Assembly: GCA_032821775.1 (NCBI GenBank)
Contig: JAVLRN010000007.1
Coordinates: 2,542,001 to 2,606,000 of the forward strand
From: Sanguinoderma infundibulare
Taxonomy: Eukaryota; Basidiomycota; Agaricomycetes; Polyporales; Polyporaceae
Length of the DNA: 64,000 bases
Direction of reading: 5' to 3'
The notes under the pieces are model-generated. The model was not told the origin of the DNA. It did no database searches and was given only the letters and a program-made list of their open reading frames with translations. The translations under genes and the position numbers were made by a program. Below are positions 1-11,369 of the stretch, in pieces. Positions within the stretch are counted from its first letter, which is position 1. Every line of letters begins with the position of its first letter.

Positions 1-538
1 GTCCTGTAACGCTATGTTCAGACTTTCACTCCGAGCTACAGAGGTTAAGATGGTCAAACCTTGGCGCATAGAGCCGTTACTGGACCGTCAAACTCAATTC
101 TGGAGACATCAGTGTTGGGTGTCCGTTTGGCTAACTTGCTTATTTGGACTTGACTAGGTGAATGTCGATAAGCGATCAGGTTTTCTTTGCCATGAGGTCG
201 CGAGACACATACTGCAGGCATCTCCTCCGGTGAGTCCCGAAGGGCGATTCTCTGAGCGCGTGCAGCGAACTGCACACGTTGCGCGGTTGAAATTCCAAGG
301 TCCCTTGGTGCACTTGCTCATCTTTCTCTGCATGTTGTCGTTTCCGAGGTGGGCTACTAGAGTTTGTTCCAGGCGACCGTCGTCTTCGGCTAGACGACTG
401 TGGCGACGGTGTGGTAACATTAATGGCCGCGTTTGAGACTGGTGGCCTAGATGGGGCGCCGGCTGGCCTAGACGCAAGAGGGAAGTATCGTTTTTTCTCG
501 TCGTCCCAGTACAGTCCTGGAAGGTCTCTCGGAGCCAT
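1..538 (-). CDS. DCAF4-like WD40 protein, N-terminal part (runs off left edge)
   Basis: The first ATG is at 538 on the minus strand. Exon 1 is 538-213, with a GTATGT donor. Exon 2 is 153-60, reached from a CTAG acceptor and ending at a GTTTGA donor. The splice phase closes, and the rest of the gene lies left of the window. The protein opens with MAPRDLPGLYWDDEKKRYFP, which resembles the start of the DDB1/CUL4-associated factor 4 (WDR21) family: a short 'LPGFYYD..KKRYF' motif ahead of a WD40 propeller. A low-complexity Ser/Arg/Pro stretch follows, then RESPFGTHRRRCL and a segment that could begin the propeller. Family proteins act as substrate receptors for CUL4 ubiquitin ligases. No complete WD repeat is visible here, so the family call rests on the N-terminal motif alone. 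Confidence 0.5.
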
Positions 539-1116
539 GGTTTTTCTACGGTCTTGCTTCAACCACACGAGGTTTGGTGGGCCTGTGACGCAATGGTGAG
601 TGTAGGTGTCAAGTAACCAACCGTATAGTGCGCGTAAAACTTGTTGGCGCGCCGATCACGTAACACAGCTTCTCCAACTCCGGAGTCCGATTGTTTCTCG
701 TCTCACGTCCAAGTGAGCATCCTCCTCGGCCATGGTGCGATGGGTGATGCATACATTGAACCCGTTGGCATTCAAACGCATCCAAGACTGGTCGTCCGAG
801 ATGTGATGACCGGCCGGGAGCAGGACTCGCAGTGTGCAAAGGAGAGATAGCGTTGGAGATCTTCAGATCTGGATCAGGAACGGTGGCCCGGGGTCCTTTC
901 GCGCCAGCTTGTAATACCAAGTACGCAGTCTCGCGCTCGTCCGTGCCTGCTGCTCCACCCTTTCTCTTCCCTTCACCCACACAGCCCAGCTCTGTCTTCC
1001 CGCAGGCTGGCCTTGCCGCTGCTACAGCTACCCGCGCATCCTGGATCCTACCCGCCGCTCCTTTCGCTTCCTCGCTCCAACTCTGGATCTGTAGCCCCTA
1101 CCCATCTGTAGCAACT
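539..1116. other. Intergenic, probable divergent promoter region
   Basis: About 580 bases lie between the minus-strand WD40 gene start and the plus-strand membrane-protein start. Several short open frames cross it, but none has a recognisable motif or splice structure. The 150 bases before 1117 are pyrimidine-rich, as is common upstream of fungal start codons. Confidence 0.5.
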
Positions 1117-2786
1117 ATGCCCACTAGCCCGCGCTCGTCAACGAGTTCAGACTCCTTCGCGTCCGGCCGCAACTCTCCCATAAACGGCTTCGATTCCACC
1201 GCCGCGCTCATCCTCGTCCAGGACTCAGAGGACGCCACCCCGATCGCCGGCGCCGCTTTCGACTTTACGAGCGACGACGACGAGCCCGCGGACTCAGAGC
1301 TCCAGCTCGAGCGCCTCAGGAATTCGTCCATTCCCCCGCTCTCATCCTTCTCCGTCTTCTTGTACCTCCTCGCGCCCTTCCTCAAGCTCGGCGCCCTCCT
1401 CATACCGTCCTTGGACATACCTCCAACGGTCGCCGTGCCTGCCCTACTGCTTTTCGCCGTGCTATCCGCCTTCACGCGACATCTATGGTACATGCTCGCG
1501 CGGTACGTGCGCAGGGCGGACATGGAAGAAATAATTCTGGAGACCTTCGCGCGTGGAAGAGGCAAGGAAGGTCGGCGGATGGCTCTTCGCCAGGTTGTCC
1601 GACTGCTTGTCGGCGTCATGAGAGTATCCCTCGCTGCGCTGTACCTCCGATGTATGTACTACTTCGTCTCATGCCACATTTACGCCGCCGCTTATACATC
1701 GAATGCACAGTGTCTGTGGACATGCTCCTCACCTACTTCCCGGACGTCCTCGCGGTCTCCTCGAGACTGGTCACCACTATTGTTCTTGTGGTGCTAGTCG
1801 CACCCGTATATTCTGCGCGATCCCTCGCATCGAAAAGCGTCGTTTATGCGTCTTGGATCTCTGTTCTGGCCTATGCCTCATGGTTCGCGTGCACGGCATA
1901 TATGCATGCTAATCACATAGTGGAACCTATCGCGTACTCCTCGTCTCTTGGTAAACTGTGGGATGGCATACGTGAGTACTTTCTCATCATTGCTTCGTTT
2001 ACGGTATGCTAACGCTCCGTTCAGCTGCATTCGCATTTACCTTCGCCACCTCGTCCACCGTCCCCTTGTATGCTTCTTTGAAGGGCTGTATTGAACCGGT
2101 GACCCCCAAACTCAGGCGGTCACAATCGTTCAAACTACTGTCCATCTTGTCTGTAATCCTCGCCGTCGCATTCACTCTGCCACTCGCGTTTTTCGAGGCC
2201 TCCGCCAAAGTACGTTGATTTCAGTCCACCTTCTTCTCGGACAGCATACTGAGTACTGATTCAGCGCCAGGAACTCCCCTCCCCCGAGCTCAAGGCAACC
2301 GTAGCCGTGTTCGGCTCTATCGCCCTCCTCTTCTCCATCCCCTCCATCCTCATCACCACCCCTGCGCCACCCCTCCCACACTCCATTCGCCGCGCCACCT
2401 CATTCCCCATCTGTAAAGTCCTGATTTACGTCCTAACTATCGCCCTCGCGCTCCTCCCCGCGCACATCACCCGGATAGGCAGCGACCTCGTCCTCCTCCT
2501 TGCCTTCCTCAGCACATACGTCGTCCCCGCCTTCATCCACATCACCATCCACAACTTCCGACGGCCGCTGACGATCGTCATTCCGCCCGCTACCCCTTCG
2601 ACCGCCCGTCCGGTAGAGCCGAGCGATTCGCGCAACGACGAGCTCCTGCAGAGGAAGGAGCGCACGCTGCAGCGGCGCAGGCTCGGCCGGCGGCTCGTCT
2701 GGGACGTCGCCGTGTGGGTCCTTCTCCTCCCTGTGGGCGGCGGGGGAGTCGTCTGGGCGGTCGGGAAGATGCTGGACAAGTGGTAG
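1117..2786 (+). CDS. SLC38/AVT-like multi-pass membrane protein (putative amino-acid transporter)
   Basis: Four exons, 1117-1651, 1711-1971, 2025-2209 and 2265-2786, give a 500-aa protein with all phases matching. The first 80 or so residues are Ser/Asp-rich and probably cytosolic, and about nine to ten hydrophobic segments follow. Residues from about 267 (AFAFTFATSSTVPLYASLKG) resemble the core helix of the amino-acid/auxin permease superfamily (SLC38/AVT), which imports or exports amino acids across vacuolar or plasma membranes. Two Arg/Ser loops interrupt the helices, and the C-terminus has a basic stretch before a last helix. The membrane topology is clear. The transporter assignment is an inference from one motif, and other multi-pass fungal proteins remain possible. 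The start was chosen as the first ATG in frame before the acidic N-terminus. Confidence 0.6.
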
Positions 2787-3233
2787 CGGTCGGTCGATAT
2801 ATTTTCTTTCCTCTCTGGCGCGCAGGGCGGGGCGGAGGGTGTATTAGGACCCAGGTTGGTTTGTAGCCTCGAATTTTGATGGACATTTCGACCGTTGTTG
2901 CTTTGTCACTGTATCTGTACTTCTAGCTTACTAGTGTAGGTTACCTTTGCGCTAGCCCTTGTAGCTAAGGAGTTGTGAACCATCGATAGGCGTTTGCGCT
3001 CTGCGTGTTATTCGGCCCGATGGGTGTGGAGTGGGCGAATCGGTGGCTGTCCACGGCTCTTCTACCGGTCAAGAGGCATCTGTGAAGAGATGCGAAGGAC
3101 TCTCTACACACATAAAGGCGACGGCGGGGAAACTAAAGAAATGGGTCAACCTTGCAGGCTGCAGGCTGACGGACGACCGCCAGCTCACTGCTCTCTACTC
3201 TGACCTCCCCAGTGTCTTACCTGCTGCAGAGCC
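2787..3233. other. Intergenic stretch
   Basis: About 450 bases separate two genes on the same strand and probably hold a 3' UTR and a promoter. I see no coding exon with consistent splicing and no repeat. A short CTGCAGGCTGCAGG-like duplication lies near 3150-3170. Confidence 0.5.
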
Positions 3234-4935
3234 ATGGAGGGCACGAGCAGGCACACGCGATCCGCGACTACACCGAATATGCCACGGGTCTGGTCCGACA
3301 CAGCAGCTGATCGTTCCCGTCCCTCCACGCCCCGCCCAACGAGGGTCGTCGCCAACCCAGACCAGGTGTGCGTCCTCAAGCAGTTCTACGCGCAGGTCGG
3401 CCCGGACGCCACGGCGAAGGACATAGCGGAGGTCGCTGCAGAGACTGGACTGTGCGTCTTTGCGTTTTCCGTCTTACCGGCATCTGAACGTTGGCTGGGA
3501 TCGCATACAGCGACAGCAAGTGGATCCGCCAGTGGATCCGACGGCAGGTACAGGGGAGCAAGGGCGGGTCGAAAAGGAAGGGCAGAACGTCGACGGGATC
3601 GACTGGTGAAGCGTCGACGGCGGACCTTTCACCGAATCCTGGACTGTCGCTGCCCCAGACGACGACGACTGAGGCTCCTCGGGAAATCGGGCACCCAAAA
3701 GCAGACTCCAGGTTCTCGTTCTCTGTCTTGGACCCTGGTCCGAAGGCGCGCCAAAACTCCGGTCGGTTGACGACGAGCTCTGCCAGCGCTATGGCCACAC
3801 CTGGTCCTGGTTTCGCGTCTCCTCCTGCTGCCGCGTACGATTGGAGTGGCAAGATTCTGGCTTCTCCGCTGCCTCAGACCCACTTGAGCCCCATCCCGCC
3901 GCAGACGGCCAATCCCGGCTCATCGTTCACGGTGCCCTTCCACCCGGAGACGGCCTACCAGCCCGCAGCCTCCCGCATACCTTCGACTGACTTGCAGGCC
4001 AACACCGCGCAGTGGCACTTGTACACCCCAGCGTATCCTCACACCATTCGCGATGCGGAGCTCATAGCGGCATACACCGACCCCAGCTACGGTCCTTCCG
4101 GTCCCGCCCTGAACGGCTCGAGTGTCTCTCCCGCCTTGTCTGCCACCTCAATGCCCCCCGGACCCATTCAAGTTCCCACCGGCGCTGCCCAGCATGGACA
4201 TCCCGACGTGCCCGACTGCCTCACCGCCGACGCGGCCTACCTCTACCGCATCTTCCACGAAGTGCTCGTGGACACCTCGCCGCCCGCCGTGCCGCCCGAG
4301 GCGCTCCCGTTCGACGCTGGGCCATACATGGCTGGCCTCACTAGACCTTGGACCGCGATCGACGACCACCCGCCGCTCTCGTCTGAGACGCTGCTTGCGA
4401 CGGCTGCGGCTATGTTTTCGCCGGCGATTGGTTACCCGGCTTATCCTGTGGCTTACCAGACGTACTTCTCTGACCTCGTTCACCTGACCAAGACCGCTCA
4501 AGGCGGGGCGAAGAACGATCCGGGTCCATCGGCGAATGGCGCGCATTCAACCGGGACCGGGGCTAGTGCGCCACAGCAAAGTACGTATCGTGCGCCTTCA
4601 ATTGCTTTCGGGTACACGGCTTATGGATCCGGACAGAAGACGTCGTCGCTGAGACGGTCCTTGGGGCCCGTCTGGGCCGCCCCGTCCGGTCAACAGGCGG
4701 CGACGTCCATCTCCCCGCACAAAGCGACCTCCTGCATCTTGTCGTACACGCGGCATCCTCGGACATCGCAGCCCGAGAGGAAGAGGAGACGGAGGACGAA
4801 GATGAAGACGAGGTCGTCACGCCGAGTGAAGTGGTCGACCTGACGTTTCCATCGCATGAAGGGAAGGGGAAAGAGAGGGAGAAGCGCACTGCGCGGGTCA
4901 TGATCGCGGAAGCACAGAATGCGGGAGGCGCTTGA
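3234..4935 (+). CDS. Homeodomain-like protein with degenerate recognition helix
   Basis: Exons 3234-3451, 3511-4580 and 4637-4935 give 528 aa in closed frame. Residues about 38-90 have the length and helix spacing of a homeodomain: helix 1 near residues 43-52, helix 2 near 55-68, then an exon junction and KWIRQWIRRQ at 76-85 in the place of helix 3. The expected W-F-x-N-x-R signature reads W81-I82-R83-R84, so the invariant Asn is missing. A basic Lys/Gly/Ser run follows, then a long Pro/Ser/Tyr-rich region and an acidic C-terminal patch (EEEETEDEDEDE). This arrangement suits a transcription regulator of fungal type. Loss of the key Asn means DNA contact, if any, would be unconventional. A coincidental helical segment cannot be excluded. 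Confidence 0.5.
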
Positions 4936-5113
4936 ATGATGTGTGCATCGAGATGTGTCACTATCTTATGTCTTCGCTTTAATGTTTTTCAGCCGGGAGG
5001 ACAGGAGATACCCAAGTCACACTTGACGTTCGGCTCTGGACGACAGCGGCTGGTTGTCAAGTTGCATTAACTAGCTCGTCGCAATAATGAACATGGGAAC
5101 TCGTGGGACACGA

Positions 5114-8100
5114 TCATGCAGCGCGCAAGGATTGCAGCGACGGAGGCACGAGTTCCGCCGGGAGTGCTTGCGCAACCTAGAACGGGAGATATTTTAGCTT
5201 GAAACGTCCCCTTGGAGGTCGAGGGCGCGGACACACCTTGCGCATGATCTCCTCACCGCCGACTTCCCATCCGCTCTCGGCGACGGGCAGCATGCTCGCC
5301 GTCACCAATCGCGCCGCGAGGGTGCCGAGCCCGTAGCGGTCGCCGGCGTACTTCCTCCACTGGAGCAGGTTGCGTAAGAGTTTGTACCGTCTTGTGAGGA
5401 AGCGCCTCCGGGCGGGGATGGCTTGCGGGTCGAACCGAGGCTGGTTTAGCTCGAGGAACGGTGCGAGCGTCGTCCCGGTCTCTGCGATCTCCGCGTCGAA
5501 GACGGCGTAGACGGACTTTAGGAGGAGCTGTGCCCGTCACCTCAATCCTCACATCTTGGCGATAGTGTGCGTACGCTAGAAATGGCTCACCTCGAACTTC
5601 TGGTTCTGCTTGTCCACCGACACATCGATCTCCTCCGACAAGTCTGTCAGGCGCCTGATGTCCTTGGCGGAGTACGGGTCGAGCCCGCCGCCCTCGATGA
5701 TGCGGCATAGTCGGGGGATGAGCGCCGTGGTGATCATCGCCGAGATGAGGTCGCCGTCGGGCCCCAGCTCGGGCTCTTCGTCCTCGCCCTCGTCCCCGTC
5801 CTCGTCCGTGACCGGACGCGAGTACTTGTACAGAGAGCCGTACCAGCTGAACGAATCGAGGCCCCTCGGCCGCTGCTCCGCTCGTCAGCTCCCGCCCTTG
5901 CACATAAATCGGCTCAACGCATGTATGTACGCACCTCGAGCGGGTTCCACCCCAGGATCTCCAGGCGCACCCAGAACTCCCACGCGCCGACCATCCCGAG
6001 CCCGCCCCACGCGCCGGTGTAGATGTCCGCGAACCTCGTCCGCCACTCGGCGAACCACTTGCCCAGGCCGGCGTTCGGGTCCCGGAACTCGGCCGCCTTC
6101 ACGTCCGCCATGAGGTCCTTGGCGTCCGCGAGCAGCCGCCCCATCGCGGTCCGGTAGTCTTCCGCGTCGCCGGGGCCCAGAGAGGCGTCGGTCGAGTACC
6201 CCTGCTCGTGCTCGTGCTCGTGCTCGTGCTTGCGCTGCTGGTTCGCGGCCCGGCGGCGGATGCGGCGGGCGTCGCGGGCGGAGGCGCGGTTGGCGCGAGC
6301 GGCGGGGGAGGTGGCGGAGGGGAGGGCGCGGCCGAGCTCGTCGACTTCTGCTTCTTCTTCGGTGGGCGGCGGCGGATGGAGGGAGGGAGGGGTGCCGAGG
6401 AAGAGGGTGAGGTCGTCGGCGTCTTCGGCGCGCCGCCGCCGGGTGATCATCTGCGCGCGCTCTCTCATGAGCGAGATGTGCTCGTCTTCGAGCTTCTCTA
6501 GCGGGGGGAACTGGACAAGCATGGCGGGAAGGGCGTCAGTTTCGGAAAGGTGTCGAACGGTTCGCGGGAACGCACCTTCTCGTCGAGGAACGTGGCGACG
6601 CTCTCGACCCATTCGCGGAAGGCGGAGAACCAGCTGCGTTTGTCTTCTGCTTTGGCGATCATCTCGCGCAGCTCCTTTTCCCGTTGTTCGAGCATGCGTT
6701 GCTCGTCGCCGAGCTTGGAGAGCGAGGTGGAGTGTTGGGCGTGCGATGTCGTCAGTTCGCTCATGGACTGTGTCAATCGAGCGATGGCCGCGCCCATCGT
6801 AGGTATGGGAGTGACGGGAGGTACTGCCAAAGAGAGTCAGGAATGGGGCCGGGAAGATTGGGATGGGGGTGGACGTACTTGGTGCGGGTTTGTACACGGG
6901 CTTCGCGGCCGGTTCGACGGACTCTGCACGGAGTCCACCACGGCGCAGTTGCTCTTGCTCCCATTCCTTCGTTTCCTCGTCTTCTTCCTCCCTACACAAC
7001 GCGGTTCATACGGAAGCTCTTTGGCATGCAACCAGAGCACTTACGCATCCACAATCATTTCACTCATCTCCCCTCTGCGCTTCTGAGCCTCTTTCTTCCT
7101 CGACTTCTTTCCCAACGCAATGCGCTCTTGTGCGCTCGTGTACTCAGCGAACTCTGGCAGACACGGAATGAGTCTCTACCAAGGAGGAATGGCGTCCGCG
7201 TCAAACTCACCATCATCAGCTTCGCCGACCTCGTCCTCTTCCCTCATAAGTCTGCTTTCTGGATGCGGCCCTTGGGAGAAGTCATCCCGTTTGGAGAGCG
7301 ACAGTGAGATGTAGTCATCGCCGCCCTTGTCTGCCCGCAATCGTTCGCGCTTCTGCTTCGCGGCGAGGATGGAAGAGGCGGATGGTATGGCTGTCTCGAC
7401 CTGGTTGTCCGTAATTGTGCTCAGGGCCGAAAGCTGGGCAGGTGAGTCCACATCCATGGAGACATCCTCATCATACGCGTCTGTGGGTTGAGGAGGCCGA
7501 ACGGACGGTGTGCTGGCTTTGAGCTGGGATAGATATGCCGCGTCGTAAGTTGGTCCGGTGGAGAGTTGCGGGATGTCTAGTCCACTCGGCGCGACCCTGC
7601 AAGTTGGGTCAGTACTTGCCAATGGGATTGTATGCGGTCGGGGTGGATCATTGTCCTCGAGTTTCCACGTACACAAGCAATACACGAAAACAACGTATAT
7701 TTGATTCATCCGGCGGTGGGAAGTACAGTGTACATGGAAGCTCGAGAACAAAGATCCACCCGCCGCTCGCCATGAAGAAGTTTCGCGTACCCAACGCCCT
7801 TCGACAGCGACAGTTTCTTGCTCAGCATGCCCTTCTTGAGTTTGAATGGTTCCCCATCCTCCTACGCACGCGCGCACCCGTCAGAAGTTACCGATACAAA
7901 GCGTGTCGACGTCTCACCTCTTCTTCTCCACCAAAGCTAAGAGTGGTCTTTGGCTTTGTACGTGTCTTGGACTTCTTCTTGAGCTTTGCTGCAATAGCTA
8001 TTGGAGATTCCTCTGCTCCCTCCTCTGCGTTGTCTCCCGCTGTGGGTGTTGCATCTGGGTCGGCGGTGGATGCTCGCGCTCGTTGAGAAGGTTTCGACTT

Positions 8101-8133
8101 GGTTCGTTTGAACACAACAGGTGCGTCCGACAT
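5114..8133 (-). CDS. GCFC-domain splicing factor (PAXBP1/GCFC2-like)
   Basis: Ten exons on the minus strand: 8133-7918, 7861-7791, 7596-7211, 7153-7045, 6991-6879, 6823-6576, 6510-5935, 5872-5591, 5527-5237 and 5176-5114. They give 784 aa with all phases closing. The start is MSDAPVVFKRTK. The N-terminal half is charged and includes LSFGGEEE and KLKKGMLSKKLSLSKG, as in PAXBP1. A coiled coil follows (residues near 310-380), then the GCFC domain with segments such as LGKWFAEWRTRFADIYTGAW and WEFWVRLEILGWNPLE. Relatives sit in the intron-lariat spliceosome or its disassembly complex in the nucleus. A hexanucleotide repeat encodes alternating His-Glu. The gene is divergent from the SUMO-like-domain gene across 200 bp, so the two may share a promoter. 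The family call is firm on the GCFC segments. Confidence 0.85.
6203..6232. repeat. In-frame hexanucleotide repeat in GCFC gene
   Basis: Five near-perfect copies of a 6-base unit (GCTCGT on the plus strand) encode an alternating His-Glu run on the minus strand. Being a multiple of three, copy-number change would keep the frame. Confidence 0.8.
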
Positions 8134-8333
8134 TTCAAGAAGTACAGTGGAGGTCTCTAGAAACTGACCGACAGGACAACCGGAGCTGCGAGAGGGGCAG
8201 AGAAAGCGTCCAAAGAAAGACGTATTCAAAGGGAGGACGCAGGAGCTGCAAAGCAGACGCTCGATAGACGCCGACATCAAAACGCCGCGAAAGTCAAGAG
8301 ATTCCCACGCCCGGCCTTTGCCTAATAACCGCG
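8134..8333. promoter_or_regulatory. 200-bp bidirectional promoter region
   Basis: This short gap lies between start codons of two divergent nuclear genes (GCFC splicing factor and SUMO-like-domain protein). It has no TATA box, and no conserved operator could be recognised. Shared regulation is inferred from spacing only. Confidence 0.4.
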
Positions 8334-10133
8334 ATGTCCTCGACGCGTCCGAAGCCGCGACCCCGCGCACGCGCGCCAGCGCCCACCGCCAACCCCGACG
8401 TCCCTCCCTCCTCATCGCCTGGCTCATCGTCCGCGGCCAGCACCACGCAGCGGGCCCCGCCACCAGCGCTCAGCCTCGACGACGAGGATGCGCTCTTCCT
8501 TCGGAACCAATCCCGCAGCGCCCAGGCTTGGAAAGAGTTAAGCAAGGTCACGGAAGGTACGTTAGTCGCGTATCTCGATTTGAACATGCATGACATACCT
8601 CGTGTTCCGCCGCGTTGCAGAAAAGAAGCCAGTCAAAAGGCGCAAGTCTGCGAGCTCAGATTACTCTGACTCTGAGCGTGGCTCTTCTCAGCCGGCTCGC
8701 GCTCGTAAGAAGAAGCACACCCAGAAGAAGAACGACTCCCTCCCAGATTGGACGAGGAGGCTGCCCGACGAACTAGTGTGAGTTCCTTCTCCGTGGTGGT
8801 TACGCTCGTATTCTCGCGAATATCCTAGACGCATATATCCGGTCCTAGAGTCGGCCACGTACAACACGTCCTTCTCATAACCACATTTAACGCTTGACAT
8901 ATCTGTGTGCGCTAACCGCGAACTTTTAGCATCTCGTCAGACTCAGATGATGATATCATCCTCACTCGTATAAAGAAGAAACCCGCAGCCAACGGAGATG
9001 AAGAACCGGCATCAATACCCGAAGCTCGCAGCCGTTCTCTCACCCCTCCGCCCGTTCTAACGCAACTTGCGATCCAACGAGCGAAGGCAGCTGTGCAGTT
9101 CGTTTTCTGTCAATTGGCCGTGTTTCATCCTTGCTAAGTCCCGTCTAGGCAATTGGTAGGCGTCCAACCACGAGCTCCTTCCCCGATAGACGGAGCGGAC
9201 GATTCGATGGACACAATTATTTTGGACCCAGAACTGGCATCTATTGCCCGAAGAGTTCATACTGAGGCTCAAACGCGCGACGGAACGTCTCTCTCCGATC
9301 AGGGTGGTCCCGAACAGGTTCAAATCAAGGTGATGTGGAACCCTCATCCCTTGAATTCCAGCGGCAAGCCGGAGACCTGGGGCATTGAGCAGAAGAGAGT
9401 AAGCGTACTGACTCTCGTACGCGTCGCGTTGTCTTAATTTTCTTTTCGTCACGTAGCACGAAAACTTTTACCGCCTCTTCGACGAGGTTGCCGACCTTGC
9501 GAGTGTTCGAGTCGAGAACCTCGTCATCTGCTATGATGCGATGCGTGTCTTTCCGTCATCAAGCCCACATAGCATCAAGATTTGGGCAACAGCAACGTTC
9601 GGTGAGTCTCAGTGTTTCGTCGTACATCCTATGCCGCTCAAGCAGCCGGTTTAGAGGCGTATGACAAGGTCACACATCAGTATATTCAAGAGAACAAGCG
9701 CGCGCGCTCTATGTCTCTGTCTCCGGGGCCGAGCGATCCGAACCAACTCTCATCTTGCGCGCGTTCTCCGTCTGTCACCATAATGGAGTCTGCATTCGAA
9801 GCCAGTGGATCCCCTCCCTCTCAAGAGCAGGACGAGGAGTCTGAGACCTTCAAGCTTATCGTGCGCTCGGAACGAACCAAAGACAGAGATATTACACTTA
9901 CTGTACGGCCCACCACGAAGTGCGGTGCCATCGTCCGTGCTTTCCTTAAGAAGGCTGGGCTGCAGGCTGAATACCCGGAGAGTGCCGCTCCAGCGAAAGG
10001 TCGCGGCCGAGGAAAGGCGGCGGCGCTCAAGGTACCCGGCTTGAGCGTTGACGGAGACCGAATGGATGCAGAGACTGAGATTGGAGATGCGGATCTCGAG
10101 GATGGAGATCAGGTGGAGGTTGTTGGGCTTTGA
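8334..10133 (+). CDS. SUMO-like-domain protein of the Esc2/Rad60/NIP45 family
   Basis: Six exons (8334-8556, 8621-8777, 8930-9097, 9149-9398, 9457-9601, 9655-10133) give 473 aa with closed phases. The N-terminus is Pro/Ser-rich and basic. Acidic SUMO-interaction-like patches follow (ISSDSDDDIILTRIKKK, and DSMDTIILDPE in exon 4). Two beta-grasp-like segments come next: QIKVMWNPHP onward in exon 4-5, and FKLIVRSERTKDRDITLTV to the C-terminus EDGDQVEVVGL, which matches the end of SUMO-like domains. Rad60, Esc2 and NIP45 use tandem SUMO-like domains with E2/SUMO contacts to guard replication forks and recombination. The C-terminal domain lacks a processable diglycine, as expected for a non-conjugated family. 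I am fairly sure of the family, less so of the exact ortholog. Confidence 0.78.
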
Positions 10134-11369
10134 TTCGTATGTTTTCCCCCACTGTGGTCTTGCTTGCGCGCGTATTGATAATTTGTTGTTGCTCTGGGCG
10201 GACAGGACGCTCATGGTTCTTTCTACGTTATACCCCGTAATTGCTGCATGTTACATCGACGGTATGTTACAGCTCATAACGGAAATCTGGCGCCTTGTCT
10301 TCAATGTTACTGCGTAACACGCTTGCAGATTCATATATCATTTCTCCCACTGGGAAGCGTGTGGCGGACGTCGTGCATCGTGTCCTTTACCTTCATGACA
10401 TCACGTACATCCATTGTCCATGACCTGAGATTCACGATTTATTGCAGAGCGACGTGAACTGTCCCGTGTGCAAATTTCAAGAGCGGCTTTTTGTCAACGT
10501 CGATACCGTGAGTTGTCGCATGCTCGCACCAACGTAAGATATCCCGCTAACGTGCTTGATCTGTCCCTCATGGAAGGGAAGGCTGGCTGGCTTCGAATCC
10601 TTGGCCATCCCGCGTGGACGCTTTTCATCTCGTACCTTTCTGGTGAATAATCCTCCCGAGTATGAAGACTTCCTGTGAGGAGCGTCGACACGCAACTTCG
10701 ACGTTATCTGTGTTCAGTACTCGGTCCCCACTGTCTTCCGACCGCTCAAGCGCTCGTAGGATGCTGTCCTTTAACGTTGTTCACTGCAACTGTTTAGGTG
10801 GCATGACAAGACATTCGTCAGCCTCGGTTGGCTGCTTGCCCTACGAAATGACGCCGTAAGGCCCTAATCACCGCAACGGAAACTTCTTTTCACCGGTGCG
10901 CACCGTCATGTATGGTCGGACAGAACTGACGGCCATTTGACAGGTGCAATGGATTGTTGGGGTTCAATGGGATAGCCCCGTGCTTCACTGTTGACGATTG
11001 CTTTGCGGTTCGATAGACCCTCAAACTTTACAGGCTACATCTGGACAGGCGTACACCGTGCTGAATACGTACTTGGCCATCATAAGGTGAATTCATTCCC
11101 CTCTTTCAGCGTTCCGACCGGTATTCTGTCTGGCACATGGTGGACCACGCATCGTGCCCGGCCTCTGGCATCTTCCATACCGTGACGACTGGACAGCAGG
11201 GGAGCCAACGTGCTTCAACTTGAGTTATTTGTGCGCTGTGTAGCGCTGTATGTGGGTACACCGTTGATTATAAAAGGAGAGGGAGGAGGAGGAGTGCTCA
11301 GCAGGTCCACTCTCAGGCCTACACCCCACGTCTCACATTCGATTCCGATCCACACCGATTCTACACGCA
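10134..11369. other. Intergenic region upstream of tyrosinase 1
   Basis: This 1.2-kb gap contains only short open frames without motifs or consistent splice junctions. A TATA box near its right end marks the core promoter of the tyrosinase gene. No repeat or RNA gene was recognised in the rest. Confidence 0.5.
11269..11275 (+). promoter_or_regulatory. TATA box of tyrosinase 1
   Basis: TATAAAA stands 95 bases before the start codon, followed by a short purine run and a pyrimidine-rich leader. The spacing fits an inducible fungal promoter. Confidence 0.6.

Noticed and set aside
5253..5903. 216-codon minus-strand frame within the GCFC gene
   Set aside because: It is the wrong frame of GCFC exons 8-9 read through an intron; the frame with the GCFC domain closes with neighbours.
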